From assembly GCF_002979435.1 (NCBI RefSeq), contig NZ_PCOV01000011.1, forward strand, positions 1 through 64,000: 64,000 nt of DNA, given 5' to 3'. The stretch comes from Microbacterium sp. MYb66 (GTDB lineage Bacteria; Actinomycetota; Actinomycetes; Actinomycetales; Microbacteriaceae). Both the position numbers and the translations under genes were made by a program. Within the stretch, counting starts at the first letter, position 1, and every line of letters begins with the position of its first letter. Below the pieces are notes generated by a model. That model had not been told where the DNA came from. It worked only from the letters and a program-made list of their open reading frames with translations, and did not search any database. Shown here one piece after another: positions 44,098 through 53,050 of the stretch.

Positions 44098-45771
44098 TCA
44101 GGAGCGGTCGGCGGTGATGCCGAGGAGCTCCAGCGGGTGGGTCAGGCGCCACCAGGGGCTCGGCCCCTCGATGTCCTCTGCGAGGACGGCAGGGGTCGTC
44201 GTGGTGTTGATCGGCCCGGCGGTGGTCAGCGTGCCGACGGCGTCGCCTTCCTCCCGCTCGTCGCCGAGAGCGAAGGCCGCCGTCGCCTGGGCGAGGGTGC
44301 CGTTCCACAGCACCACGTCGGCGTCGGCGTCGGAGATGACGTCGACCTCCTCGCCCCAGGGGGTGGTGACCTGGCCGATGACCGTGCCCTGGGGGACCGC
44401 CGGATCCTGTGCCTGCAGCGCGGCCTCGGTCTCGGCGAACAGACCGCGGGTGACCGCGAGACGCTGCTCGTCGTCCGCCTGGTTCAGTGCGGTGGCGAAG
44501 AGGCGCACGGTCGTGTCGCCGACGGTCACGTCCTTCGCGGCGAGCAGGTTCCAGCCGACGAGCGTGCCGGTCTTGATGCCGACGACACCCGGGTCGGTGA
44601 GCATGCCGTTGGTGTTGACCACGGTGCCGGCGCCCGGGAGGTCGACCGAGACGGTGCCGACGATCTCCGCGAACACCGGATTCTGCATCGCCCGCTCGCC
44701 CAGCGCGACCAGCGCCTCCGGGGTGGCGACGTTGCGCTCGTCGAAACCGGACGGCGTCACCACGGTGATGCCGGTCAGTCCGCGCTCGCGCAGCCACACC
44801 TCGGCGGCCTTCGCGAACTCCCGGTCGGAACCCCAGATCTCGGACGACAGCCGATCGATGTAGTTGTTCGCCGAGCCCATGAGCGTGCCCTGCAGCAGCT
44901 GATATTCGGTCAGCACCCCGCCGACCGGGACATCGAGAGCGGACTGGTCACTTCGCCGGTAGTCCCAGTACTTCACGCTGTCGCGGCGGGTGAACTCGAA
45001 CTCGGGGCCCTGCTCGCCGAGTGCCAGCGGCATCCGATCGAGCACCATCAGGGTGCTCACGACCTTGGTGATGCTGGCGATGCTCACCGCATCGGGAATG
45101 GATGCGGCGGTGCTGAGGCCGGCGATGCCGACGGCCGCGCTGCCCTGAGCGGGCCAGGTGACTGTCGCGGCGGGCGCGGCGACGGTCTCGAACTCGACGG
45201 CCTGCACCGTCGGCGGGACCTCGTGCAGTGGCCAGAGCAGAGTCGTGCCGGTGTACACGGCGACGAGGCCGGCGAGCGTGGCCAACGGCACCAGAATGCC
45301 GGGACGGGCGATCGCCGGGCGCAGCCGCGCCCCGCGCATCAGTCCGGCGCCGGACTCGGGCTCGGCCGTCTCGTCGAGAGTCGCGGCGGGAGAGTGCGCT
45401 GCGACGGCGGCGGTATCGACCCAGGTCAGAGCGGTGGCCGGTGCCACGTCATCCGCCCACTGCGCCGCCGCCGGATCGAGGAGCGCGGACGCGTCGTCGG
45501 GGTCGTCTTCGATGACGCGGCGCTCCCTCGGGCGGAACGGAGGCTTGGTCAGGGCAGGCGTCGGCGCGTCCGGCGCTGCGGGGACGACGGGCTCCGCTGC
45601 GACGGGCTCCGCTGCGAGGACAGGTTCCGGTGCGACGCCGTGCGGTTCCGGGCTGACGAGGGTCGGTGTGAGGACCGGCGACCCGTCGACAGGTCCGGAA
45701 GGGGAGGCAGTCGCCGGGCTGTCGTCACGGACGACGCCCGTCGCCTCGTCGGCGGGGTCTGAAGCGGTCAC
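44098..45771 (-). CDS. D-alanyl-D-alanine carboxypeptidase (S11 family) with long cytoplasmic tail
   Basis: A 557-residue class S11 penicillin-binding protein trimming peptidoglycan stem peptides outside the membrane. The active-site motifs are present: ASITKVVS (SxxK), GSANNYID (SxN) and IKTGTLVG (KTG). Residues 1-160 are Pro/Ala/Asp-rich and presumably cytoplasmic, followed by a single membrane helix (about 165-187, PLATLAGLVAVYTGTTLLW). This internal signal-anchor arrangement is unusual against the cleaved signal of classic DacA. GTG 45771 has TACCGT 6 nt upstream (minus strand), leaderless. Divergent from the TPP riboswitch operon. Confidence 0.87.
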   Translation of the reverse strand: MTASDPADEATGVVRDDSPATASPSGPVDGSPVLTPTLVSPEPHGVAPEPVLAAEPVAAEPVVPAAPDAPTPALTKPPFRPRERRVIEDDPDDASALLDPAAAQWADDVAPATALTWVDTAAVAAHSPAATLDETAEPESGAGLMRGARLRPAIARPGILVPLATLAGLVAVYTGTTLLWPLHEVPPTVQAVEFETVAAPAATVTWPAQGSAAVGIAGLSTAASIPDAVSIASITKVVSTLMVLDRMPLALGEQGPEFEFTRRDSVKYWDYRRSDQSALDVPVGGVLTEYQLLQGTLMGSANNYIDRLSSEIWGSDREFAKAAEVWLRERGLTGITVVTPSGFDERNVATPEALVALGERAMQNPVFAEIVGTVSVDLPGAGTVVNTNGMLTDPGVVGIKTGTLVGWNLLAAKDVTVGDTTVRLFATALNQADDEQRLAVTRGLFAETEAALQAQDPAVPQGTVIGQVTTPWGEEVDVISDADADVVLWNGTLAQATAAFALGDEREEGDAVGTLTTAGPINTTTTPAVLAEDIEGPSPWWRLTHPLELLGITADRS

Positions 45772-45844
45772 TCGTTTACGGTACCCAATCCCGGGCGTGT
45801 TCCGCGGCGCACGACCCCATCGACGCGCGGGTGTCGCGAGCCGG

Positions 45845-45850
45845 TAGGAT
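45845..45850 (+). promoter_or_regulatory. Likely -10 of the thiamine-precursor transporter operon
   Basis: TAGGAT lies 13 bp before the 5' side of the TPP riboswitch, the right place for transcription to start just ahead of the aptamer. No clear -35 is visible. Confidence 0.4.
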
Positions 45851-45862
45851 CGTCAGCACAAC

Positions 45863-45948
45863 CACGGGAGTCCGGCGAGCCGGGCTGAGAGGGAGCGAAT
45901 CGCGCTTCGACCGTCGAACCTGATCTGGGTCATGCCAGCGCAGGGAGG
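45863..45948 (+). ncRNA. TPP riboswitch (THI element)
   Basis: The conserved aptamer parts occur in order: CGGGCTGAGAGGGAG (pyrimidine-sensor side), then after the P3 hairpin ACCTGATCTGG (pyrophosphate side) and TCATGCCAGCGCAGGGA at the 3' end. The ribosome-binding site GGGAGGAG (45943-45950) overlaps the 3' end, 5 nt before the ykoE ATG. This indicates that TPP binding blocks translation initiation. It controls the ECF transporter operon. Confidence 0.93.
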
Positions 45949-45955
45949 AGTTCAG

Positions 45956-46600
45956 ATGAGCACGTCCACATCCACGTCCGCATCCGCGAAGAGCCAGGGA
46001 GCAGTCCCGACTCGGAGCTTCCTGCGCTGGCGCATCGTCGACATCGTCGTCGCCAGCGTGATCGGTGTCGCCGCCGGGCTGATCTTCCTCGCCTGGAACG
46101 TCGGCTACCTCGGCCCGAAGGCCCTGCTCGAACCGCTGCTGCCCGGCATCCAGGGGCTCCTCGACGGCCCCTGGCTGTTCGCCGGCGTGCTCGGCGGACT
46201 CATCATCCGCAAGGCGGGCGCGGCGATCTACGTCGAACTGCTCGCCGCGGTGGTCTCCGCTCTCATCGGCAACCAGTGGGGCGGGTTCCTCACGCTCGAG
46301 GCCGGTCTCGTGCAGGGCCTCGGCGCCGAGCTGATCTTCCTGCTCTTCTTCTACCGCCGCTGGTCGCTGCCGGTCGCGATCCTCGCGGGCGCGGGTGCGG
46401 CTCTGGCCGGGGGGATCAACAACCTCGTGCTCTGGTACGCCGGCTCCGGTCCCGCGTTCACGATCATCTACCTGATCAGCACGGTCATCTCGGGGGCGGT
46501 CATCGCCGGCGCCCTGTCCTGGGTGCTGGCACGCGGCATCGCGGCCACGGGCGCCCTCGACCGGTTCGGTTCCGGGCGCGAGGCGCGCGTCCGCGTCTGA
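45956..46600 (+). CDS. ykoE: ECF transporter substrate-binding subunit, YkoE-like (hydroxymethylpyrimidine/thiamine precursor)
   Basis: A 214-residue membrane protein with about six helices (RIVDIVVASVIGVAAGLIFLA at the start; KAGAAIYVELLAAVVSALIG; GAELIFLLFFYRRW), matching the YkoE S-component. A Ser/Thr-rich N-terminus precedes the first helix. Preceded by a TPP riboswitch, and followed without a gap by the ATPase and T-component genes. Known family role: thiamine-precursor (HMP) uptake. The ATG at 45956 is set by the riboswitch-linked ribosome-binding site. Confidence 0.9.
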   Translation: MSTSTSTSASAKSQGAVPTRSFLRWRIVDIVVASVIGVAAGLIFLAWNVGYLGPKALLEPLLPGIQGLLDGPWLFAGVLGGLIIRKAGAAIYVELLAAVVSALIGNQWGGFLTLEAGLVQGLGAELIFLLFFYRRWSLPVAILAGAGAALAGGINNLVLWYAGSGPAFTIIYLISTVISGAVIAGALSWVLARGIAATGALDRFGSGREARVRV

Positions 46601-48057
46601 TGGGTGCGGATCAGGCCACCCCGGCCGCCGTCGAGGCGCGCGGCTGGGGGTGGCGTCATGCCAGTCGCATCGCCTGGGCGCTGCGCGACGTCTCGTTCCG
46701 CATCGAACCCGGCGAGCGGGTCCTGGTGCTCGGAGCATCCGGCGCCGGCAAGTCCACGCTGCTGCACGGACTCGCGGGCGTGCTCGGGGGTGACGAGGAG
46801 GGTGAGAGCACGGGGGAGCTGCTCGTCGACGGCGCCCCCGCCGTCGCGACCCGCGGCCGAGCCGGGCTCGTGCTGCAGGACCCCGACTCGCAGGTGATCC
46901 TCGCCAGGGCCGGAGACGATGTCGCGTTCGGCTGCGAGAACCTCGGAGTGCCCAGAGCGGAGATCTGGCCCCGCGTGGAGTCGGCGCTGGATGCCGTCGG
47001 CCTCGACGTTCCGCTCGACCATCCGACGAAGGCGCTTTCCGGCGGGCAGAAGCAGCGGCTCGCGCTCGCCGGCATGCTCGCGATGCGCCCCGGTCTCGTG
47101 CTGCTCGATGAGCCGACCGCGAACCTCGACCCCGCCGGGGTGATCGAGGTGCGCGACGCGGTGGATCGGATGCTGCAGGCGCAGCCCGCGACGCTCGTCG
47201 TGGTCGAGCACCGTCTCGACGTGTGGCTGCCGCTCATCACGCGCGTGATCGTGATCGGCGCCGGGGGTGTGGTGGCCGACGGTCCGCCGCGGGAGGTGCT
47301 CGTCAGCGAAGGCGCCAGGCTCTCGGCCGACGGCGTGTGGGTGCCGGGGTGGCCGCCCCGCGTGCCGCCGGCGCCGTCGGCCGGACCGGGCGAGACGCTG
47401 CTCTCCGCCCGCGGGCTCGCGGTCGCCCGGGTGAAGGGTCATCCGGTCGCCACGGGCATCGACCTCGATGTGCGCGCGGGCGAGGCTCTCGCGATCACCG
47501 GTCCCAACGGAGCGGGCAAGTCCACACTCGGCCTCACCCTCGCGGGGCTTCTGCCCCCGGCATCCGGCGTCGTCACGGCATCCGCCGACCTCGCCGACGG
47601 CGCCGACGCCGCCCCCATCCGCTGGGCGTCGCGCGATCTGCTGACCCGGATCGGCATGGTGTTCCAGGAGCCCGAGCACCAGCTGCTCGCCAAGACCGTG
47701 CGCGACGAGCTCGCCGTCGGGCCCCGAGCGCTCGGCATGGGCGAGGACGAGATCGCCGCCTGCAGCGAGGAGCTCCTCGCCCGACTGCGCCTCGCCCCCC
47801 TCGCCGCCGCGAATCCGTACACGCTCTCCGGTGGCGAGAAGCGTCGGCTCACGGTCGCGGCCGCCATCGCGACCCGGCCGCGGGTGCTGGTGCTGGACGA
47901 GCCGACGTTCGGCCAGGACGCCCGCACCTGGGCCGAGCTCGTGGCCATGCTCGCCGCGCTCCGCGACGAGGGGTCCGCGATCGTCACGATCACCCACGAC
48001 CACGAGGTCGCGCGCGCCCTGCACGCCGTCCGGTTCGATCTCGGCGGTGCGTCATGA
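46600..48057 (+). CDS. ykoD: ECF transporter ATPase, two fused ABC domains (YkoD-like)
   Basis: A 485-residue energising subunit with two ATPase domains in one chain. Domain 1: Walker A GASGAGKSTL, signature ALSGGQKQRL, Walker B LVLLDEPTANLD. Domain 2 (from about residue 260): Walker A GPNGAGKSTL, Q-loop FQEPEHQLLA, signature TLSGGEKRRL, Walker B VLVLDEPTFGQD. Equivalent to the EcfA1/A2 pair and to B. subtilis YkoD. The ATG shares its A with the ykoE stop (TGATG), giving coupled translation. Confidence 0.92.
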   Translation: MGADQATPAAVEARGWGWRHASRIAWALRDVSFRIEPGERVLVLGASGAGKSTLLHGLAGVLGGDEEGESTGELLVDGAPAVATRGRAGLVLQDPDSQVILARAGDDVAFGCENLGVPRAEIWPRVESALDAVGLDVPLDHPTKALSGGQKQRLALAGMLAMRPGLVLLDEPTANLDPAGVIEVRDAVDRMLQAQPATLVVVEHRLDVWLPLITRVIVIGAGGVVADGPPREVLVSEGARLSADGVWVPGWPPRVPPAPSAGPGETLLSARGLAVARVKGHPVATGIDLDVRAGEALAITGPNGAGKSTLGLTLAGLLPPASGVVTASADLADGADAAPIRWASRDLLTRIGMVFQEPEHQLLAKTVRDELAVGPRALGMGEDEIAACSEELLARLRLAPLAAANPYTLSGGEKRRLTVAAAIATRPRVLVLDEPTFGQDARTWAELVAMLAALRDEGSAIVTITHDHEVARALHAVRFDLGGAS

Positions 48058-48845
48058 CCGTGCTCGAGACCCGCGGCCGCACCGGTGCGATCGCCCGGGT
48101 GAATCCCGTCGCGAAACTCGGGGTGAGCGCCCTCATCGCAGTTCCCCTCATCCTCACGCTCGATGCGGTGTCGGCATCCGTCGCCCTCGTCCTCGAGTTC
48201 GTGCTGTTCCTGTTCGCCGGGATCGGCTGGCGCGAGTTCTGGCTGCGCACCTGGCCGGTGTGGCTCGCGGCGCCGTTGACGGGACTGACCATCGCCCTCT
48301 ACGGCGAGACGAGTGGCGTCGTGTACGTCGACTGGTTCGTGCTGCGCATCAGCGAGGGGTCGCTGGCGCTCGCCCTGGCCACGATGCTGCGCGTGCTCGC
48401 GATCGCCCTGCCGTCGGTGGTCCTCTTCATCACGGTCGACCCGACCGACCTCGCCGACGGCCTCGGGCAGGTGCTGCGGCTGCCTGCACGGTTCGTGCTC
48501 GGCGCACTGGCCGGGCTGCGCATGGTGGGTCTGTTCCTCGACGACTGGCGGGCGCTCGAGCTCGCGCGGCGGGCCAGGGGCGTCGCCGATCGCGGACGCA
48601 TCCGACGCTTCCTCGGCATGGCGTTCGCCCTGCTGGTGCTGTCGATCCGCCGCGGCGCCAAGCTCGCCACGGCGATGGAGGCGCGGGGCTTCGGGGCACC
48701 GGGTCCGCGCACCTGGGCGCGCGAGTCCCGATTCGGCGCCGCGGAGTGGGGCCTTCTGGCCGTCGGAGCCGCGATCTCCGCCATCGCGATCACCGCGGCC
48801 GTCGTCACCGGCGCGTGGAACTTCATCCTGGGACCCGCGGTCTGA
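48054..48845 (+). CDS. ykoC: ECF transporter transmembrane (T) subunit, YkoC-like
   Basis: A 263-residue T component. It has five or so helices and the coupling-helix motifs of the family, ALELARRARGVAD and TAMEARGFGAPGPRT (the second ARG signature), which touch the ATPase. The ATG overlaps the ykoD stop (ATGA). It completes the ykoE-D-C operon under the TPP riboswitch. Confidence 0.92.
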   Translation: MTVLETRGRTGAIARVNPVAKLGVSALIAVPLILTLDAVSASVALVLEFVLFLFAGIGWREFWLRTWPVWLAAPLTGLTIALYGETSGVVYVDWFVLRISEGSLALALATMLRVLAIALPSVVLFITVDPTDLADGLGQVLRLPARFVLGALAGLRMVGLFLDDWRALELARRARGVADRGRIRRFLGMAFALLVLSIRRGAKLATAMEARGFGAPGPRTWARESRFGAAEWGLLAVGAAISAIAITAAVVTGAWNFILGPAV

Positions 48846-48850
48846 CGCGG

Positions 48851-48872
48851 GCTCAGGTCTCGTTCCAGAGCC
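48851..48872 (+). repeat. 22-bp direct repeat, left copy (remnant of phosphotransferase 3' end)
   Basis: This 22-bp sequence starting GCTCAGGTCTCG is identical to 50372-50393, where it encodes the last residues (RLWNET and stop) of the phosphotransferase gene on the minus strand. Here it lies in a non-coding gap just after ykoC. The two copies flank the gadB gene, 1,521 bp apart. This suggests gadB was inserted beside the phosphotransferase gene and left a duplicated end. Confidence 0.85.
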
Positions 48873-48963
48873 GCGGTCTCGGGGCGGCGGTCGATACGTC
48901 GGGGCGGCCGCGCTACGGTGGGCGGCACGGCAGCGAGGCCGCATCCGTGGAAAGGTCCCGAGC

Positions 48964-50334
48964 ATGAGCACACCCTCTTCCGACTACGAGCCGATGTTCA
49001 CCAGGCCCGGTGAGGCGACGGTCGCTCCCCGCCACGCCATCCCGCCGCAGGGGACGCTGCCCGCGACGGCGAAGCAGATCGTCGAGGACGAGACGATCCT
49101 CGACGGCAATGCGCGGCTGAACCTCGCGACGTTCGTCAGCACCTGGATGGATGACGAGGCCAAGCAGGTGTACACCGCGTCGTTCGACAAGAACATGATC
49201 GACAAGGACGAGTATCCGCAGACCGCCGCGATCGAGGACAACTGCTGGCACATGCTGGCGAACCTCTGGAACGCCCCGGATGCCGCGAACAGCATCGGCA
49301 CCTCGACGATCGGCTCCTCGGAGGCGTGCATGCTGGGTGGCCTCGCGTTCAAGCGGCGGTGGCAGCAGGCGAGACGTGCCGCGGGGAAGGAAGCCGCCAC
49401 GCCGAACCTCGTGATGTCCGCCGCGGTCCAGGTCTGCTGGGAGAAGTTCTGCAACTACTTCGACGTCGAGCCCCGCTACGTGCCCATCAGTGCGGACCAC
49501 AAGACGCTCGACGGGCACGACCTGGCGAAGTACGTCGACGAGAACACGATCGGGGTCGTCGCGATCATGGGTGTGACGTACACGGGGATGTACGAGCCGG
49601 TAGAGGCGATCGCCGCGGCCCTCGACGAGATCCAGAAGAGCACCGGTCTCGACATCCCGATCCATATCGACGGAGCGTCTGGAGCGATGATCGCGCCATT
49701 CCTGCAGCCCGACCTCGTCTGGGACTTCCGCCTCGAGCGGGTGCACTCGATCAGCACCTCCGGGCACAAATACGGTCTCGTGTACCCCGGGCTCGGCTGG
49801 ATCGTCTGGCGGGACGCGCAGTGGCTGCCGGAGGACCTGGTGTTCAAGGTCAGCTACCTCGGCGGCGAGATGCCCACGTTCGCCCTGAACTTCTCGCGCC
49901 CGGGAGCGCAGGTGCTGCTCCAGTACTACCTGTTCCTGCGGCTGGGATTCGAGGGGTACCGGGCCGTGCAGCAGGCTTCACAGGACGTCGCGAAGTTCCT
50001 CTCGGCCGGCATCGCGAAGCTCGACGCGTTCGAGCTCTGGAACGACGGCAGCGACATCCCCGTCTTCGCCTGGCGACTCAAGGACGGTCATACGAAGAAC
50101 TGGACGCTCTACCATCTGCAGGATCGTCTGCGGATGCGCGGCTGGCTCGTTCCGGCGTATCCGATGCCGGCCGACCTCGAGCAGATCACCGTGCAGCGGA
50201 TCGTCGTGCGCAACGGACTGAGCATGGATCTGGCGTCGGAGCTTTTGGATGCGATCGCGGCGGAGGTCGCACACCTCGACGCGCTCACCGCACCTATGCC
50301 GGACGACCACCCCGACTCCGCCTTCCACCACTAG
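48964..50334 (+). CDS. gadB: Glutamate decarboxylase
   Basis: A 456-residue PLP enzyme that converts glutamate to GABA, consuming a proton, in the cytoplasm. IGSSEACMLGG and HIDGASGAMIAPF are cofactor-site regions; ISTSGHKYGLVYPG holds the PLP Lys. The C-terminus SAFHH resembles the FKHT end of E. coli GadB, whose penultimate His closes the active site at neutral pH. No gadC antiporter is adjacent. GGAAAGG precedes the ATG at 48964. The gene sits exactly between two copies of a 22-bp repeat, so it may be an acquired cassette; codon use is ordinary. Confidence 0.95.
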   Translation: MSTPSSDYEPMFTRPGEATVAPRHAIPPQGTLPATAKQIVEDETILDGNARLNLATFVSTWMDDEAKQVYTASFDKNMIDKDEYPQTAAIEDNCWHMLANLWNAPDAANSIGTSTIGSSEACMLGGLAFKRRWQQARRAAGKEAATPNLVMSAAVQVCWEKFCNYFDVEPRYVPISADHKTLDGHDLAKYVDENTIGVVAIMGVTYTGMYEPVEAIAAALDEIQKSTGLDIPIHIDGASGAMIAPFLQPDLVWDFRLERVHSISTSGHKYGLVYPGLGWIVWRDAQWLPEDLVFKVSYLGGEMPTFALNFSRPGAQVLLQYYLFLRLGFEGYRAVQQASQDVAKFLSAGIAKLDAFELWNDGSDIPVFAWRLKDGHTKNWTLYHLQDRLRMRGWLVPAYPMPADLEQITVQRIVVRNGLSMDLASELLDAIAAEVAHLDALTAPMPDDHPDSAFHH

Positions 50335-50371
50335 GAGCGTTGCGACGTCCGTACCCGGATCGGATCGGCTC

Positions 50372-50393
50372 GCTCAGGTCTCGTTCCAGAGCC
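50372..50393 (+). repeat. 22-bp direct repeat, right copy (inside phosphotransferase 3' end)
   Basis: Identical to 48851-48872. On the minus strand it spells the end of the phosphotransferase coding sequence, including its stop. This copy is the functional original; the left copy is the presumed duplicate. Confidence 0.85.
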
Positions 50394-51099
50394 TCCGGTA
50401 GTACTCGAGGCGTTCCCGGTCGGGCTCGATGCCGTAGGCGGCGATGAGGGTGTCCTCCCACCCGGGCCCGAAGTTCCACAGCGTGCTCATCGAGGCCACG
50501 GCGATGTCGGCCCACCGGTCGGCGACGCCGAGGGCCGCGAGATCGACGAACCCGACCGGTCGTCCGTCGTCGTCGAGCAGCGTGTTCGGCATGCAGGCGT
50601 CACCGTGGCAGACGACGAGACGGTCGGTCGGCGGAGCCTCGTGCAGTTCGTCCGGTACCCGCGTCCCGCGCTCCGCCGCGTTCGCGATCCGCCAGGCGGT
50701 GCTCCATTCCCAGGGGCACTCCGCCACGGGCAGGGCGTCGTGCAGCGTGCGCAGCGCCTGTCCCACCGCACGCACGGCCAGCTCCGGCTCGTCCGCCCAG
50801 CGAGGATCGACCGCGCTCCGGGCATCGAGCGCCACCGTCACGAGCCATTCGTGCGCGGCATCCTGTCCCTGTTCGAGCACTTCGGGAACCGTGATCCACT
50901 GGTGCGCCCAGCGCATCCGCTCCGCCTCGTCGCGCATGTTCGCCTCGTCGTCGAGCGGTCCCCATTTGATGTAGCGCCGGTCGTCGGTGCGGAACGTCAA
51001 GCCGCCGAGGCCGTTGCGCCAGACCGGGGTCAGGGCGGCGCCGCGTGCGAGCTCCCGCACCCGCGCAGGAACGTCGATGGACAGGTCGGGGATGCTCAC
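50374..51099 (-). CDS. Aminoglycoside phosphotransferase-fold kinase
   Basis: A 241-residue APH-family kinase. The catalytic loop is [14 protein letters not shown] (Asp and Asn) and the metal motif is [18 protein letters not shown] (Asp). The N-lobe is short ([11 protein letters not shown] holds the Lys). Such proteins phosphorylate small molecules, including some aminoglycosides; resistance cannot be assumed. GTG 51099 has CAGGAT 6 nt upstream and GGAGG almost abutting, so it is probably leaderless. The 3' end is duplicated at 48851. Confidence 0.85.
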   Translation of the reverse strand: MSIPDLSIDVPARVRELARGAALTPVWRNGLGGLTFRTDDRRYIKWGPLDDEANMRDEAERMRWAHQWITVPEVLEQGQDAAHEWLVTVALDARSAVDPRWADEPELAVRAVGQALRTLHDALPVAECPWEWSTAWRIANAAERGTRVPDELHEAPPTDRLVVCHGDACMPNTLLDDDGRPVGFVDLAALGVADRWADIAVASMSTLWNFGPGWEDTLIAAYGIEPDRERLEYYRRLWNET

Positions 51100-51241
51100 G
51101 CCTCCATCCTGCCCGACGAGCGCAGCCCCAGGGCCGGACCGCTCGGACCCGCGCGCGTCATCCGCAGGGACGGTGTCACGTAGGCTGAGACTGCGTTCCA
51201 TCACAGCATGCCGCACGACGACGTTCGAAGGAGAACATCAG

Positions 51242-52000
51242 ATGCAGATCAGCGGACAGGGTGCACTCATCACCGGAGGCGCCTCGGGCCTCGGACTCGC
51301 CACCGCGCGCCGACTCGTCGCCGCGGGAGCCCACGTCACGATCATCGACCTCGCCTCGTCGAAGGGAGCGGACGTCGCCACCGAGCTCGGCGGACTCTTC
51401 GTCGCCGCCGACGTCACGAGCGCCGAAGAGGTGCAGGCCGCCGTCGCCGCGGCCCAGTCCGCCGCGCCGCTGCGCGTGGTCGTGAACTGCGCCGGCATCG
51501 CACCGCCCGCCAAGGTGCTCGACCGCGAGGGCAATCCCGCCGTGCTCGCGGACTTCGAGCGGGTGGTGCGCATCAACCTCGTCGGCACCTTCAACGTCAT
51601 CTCGCAGGCCTCGGCCGCGATCGCCAAGAACGAGCCCCACGACGAAGAGCGCGGCGTCATCGTGAACACCGCGAGCGTCGCCGCGTTCGACGGGCAGATC
51701 GGCCAGCCCGCCTACGCCGCGTCCAAGGGCGGCGTGCACGCCATGACGCTTCCCGTGGCCCGCGAGCTCGCCCGCTACGGCATCCGGGTCTGCACGATCG
51801 CACCCGGGATCATGGAGACCCCGATGCTGATGGGGCTTCCGCAGGAGGCGCAGGACTCGCTCGGCCAGCAGGTGCCGTTCCCTGCGCGCCTGGGCCGCCC
51901 CGACGAGTACGCCGCCCTCGTGCAGCAGATCGTCGAGAACGGCTATCTCAACGGCGAGACGATCCGCCTCGACGGCGCGATCCGCATGGCCCCGCGCTGA
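51242..52000 (+). CDS. SDR oxidoreductase, 3-hydroxyacyl-CoA dehydrogenase-like
   Basis: A 252-residue classical short-chain dehydrogenase. [11 protein letters not shown] is the NAD loop, NCAGIAPP the central strand, and the catalytic Ser-Tyr-Lys are in [10 protein letters not shown] and [27 protein letters not shown] and the overall pattern resemble HSD10-type 3-hydroxyacyl-CoA dehydrogenases (fatty-acid or isoleucine breakdown). GAAGGAGAA precedes the ATG at 51242. Another SDR follows 55 bp later on the same strand; they may be one operon. Confidence 0.88.
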   Translation: MQISGQGALITGGASGLGLATARRLVAAGAHVTIIDLASSKGADVATELGGLFVAADVTSAEEVQAAVAAAQSAAPLRVVVNCAGIAPPAKVLDREGNPAVLADFERVVRINLVGTFNVISQASAAIAKNEPHDEERGVIVNTASVAAFDGQIGQPAYAASKGGVHAMTLPVARELARYGIRVCTIAPGIMETPMLMGLPQEAQDSLGQQVPFPARLGRPDEYAALVQQIVENGYLNGETIRLDGAIRMAPR

Positions 52001-52055
52001 GCCCACAGCGACCCGAACCGGCGAACAGACTCGCGAACGGAACCAAGGAGAACCC

Positions 52056-52886
52056 ATGTCACTGGCAGGAAAGACCATCCTGATGTCGGGCGGCAGCCGC
52101 GGCATCGGCCTCGCGATCGCGCTGCGGGCGGCCGCGGACGGTGCGAACATCGCGATGCTCGCGAAGACGGACACCCCGCATCCCAAGCTCGAGGGCACGA
52201 TCCACACCGCCGCCGAGCAGATCCGCGCCGCCGGCGGACAGGCGCTGCCGATCGTCGGCGACGTGCGTGAAGACGACGACATCACCGAAGCGGTCATGAA
52301 GACGCAGGGCGAGTTCGGCGGCATCGACATCGTCATCAACAACGCCAGCGTGATCGACCTGTCGCGCTCGCTCGATCTGGGTGCGAAGAAGTACGACCTG
52401 ATGCAGGACGTGAACGTGCGCGGCACCTTCATGCTGTCGCGTGCGGCGGTGCCGATCCTCAAGGATGCCGAGAACCCGCACATCCTCTCGCTCTCGCCGC
52501 CTCTCAACCCGACGCCGAAATGGCTCGGCGCGCACACCGGCTACACGCTCGCCAAGTTCGGCATGACCCTCGCGACGCTCGGTCTCGCGGCGGAGTTCGC
52601 ACGCGACGGGATCGCCGCGAACACGCTGTGGCCGCGCACCACGATCGCGACCGCGGCCGTGCAGAACCTCCTCGGCGGCGACAAGGTCATGGCCGCGAGC
52701 CGCACGCCCGACATCTACGCGGACGCCGCCTACGCGGTGCTCCTCAAGCCCGCGGCGTCGTACACGGGGCAGAGCCTGATCGTGGAAGACGTGCTCGAGG
52801 CCGACGGAGTGACCGACTTCTCGGGCTACGCCGCGATTCCCGGCACCCCCGACAGCGCGCTGTTCCCGGACATCTTCCTCGACTGA
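52056..52886 (+). CDS. SDR oxidoreductase, HSDL2-like
   Basis: A 276-residue SDR. SGGSRGIGLAIALRAA is the cofactor loop, NNASVIDLSRS the core, and GYTLAKFGM the Tyr-Lys pair; the usual catalytic Ser lies in LSLSPPLN. The PHPKLEGTIHTAAEQIRAAGG segment and the C-terminal TDFSGYAAIPG are characteristic of the hydroxysteroid dehydrogenase-like 2 group (without the sterol-carrier domain). Peroxisomal relatives act in fatty-acid metabolism; the bacterial substrate is unknown. AAGGAG precedes the ATG. Confidence 0.88.
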   Translation: MSLAGKTILMSGGSRGIGLAIALRAAADGANIAMLAKTDTPHPKLEGTIHTAAEQIRAAGGQALPIVGDVREDDDITEAVMKTQGEFGGIDIVINNASVIDLSRSLDLGAKKYDLMQDVNVRGTFMLSRAAVPILKDAENPHILSLSPPLNPTPKWLGAHTGYTLAKFGMTLATLGLAAEFARDGIAANTLWPRTTIATAAVQNLLGGDKVMAASRTPDIYADAAYAVLLKPAASYTGQSLIVEDVLEADGVTDFSGYAAIPGTPDSALFPDIFLD

Positions 52887-52924
52887 GGGCGCGGGTTGTC
52901 CACGCCGTCCGCACCGGCGGCTTG

Positions 52925-52986
52925 GCTGAGGGGTCACGACACGCCCTATCGCGCGAGCCGCGTGCGGCGTGTTTTGACCCCTCAGC
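52925..52986. repeat. 62-bp inverted repeat between convergent genes
   Basis: Two 21-nt arms (52925-52945 and 52966-52986) match at 19 of 21 positions around a 20-nt GC-rich loop; the arm core is CTGAGGGGTCA. It sits between the convergent SDR and TauE genes, so it could be a bidirectional terminator, but the lack of a U tract and the long unpaired loop are not typical. No second copy is visible in the window. Confidence 0.6.
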
Positions 52987-53050
52987 GTAGGGTGTGTGCG
53001 CGGGTACGGGAGGTGGGCGCGGGCGTGGGTGGGAGAGGGATCGGGGGAGC

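Noticed and set aside
50374..51099. Aminoglycoside resistance gene
   Set aside because: Only the general APH kinase motifs are visible; no specific resistance enzyme is matched.
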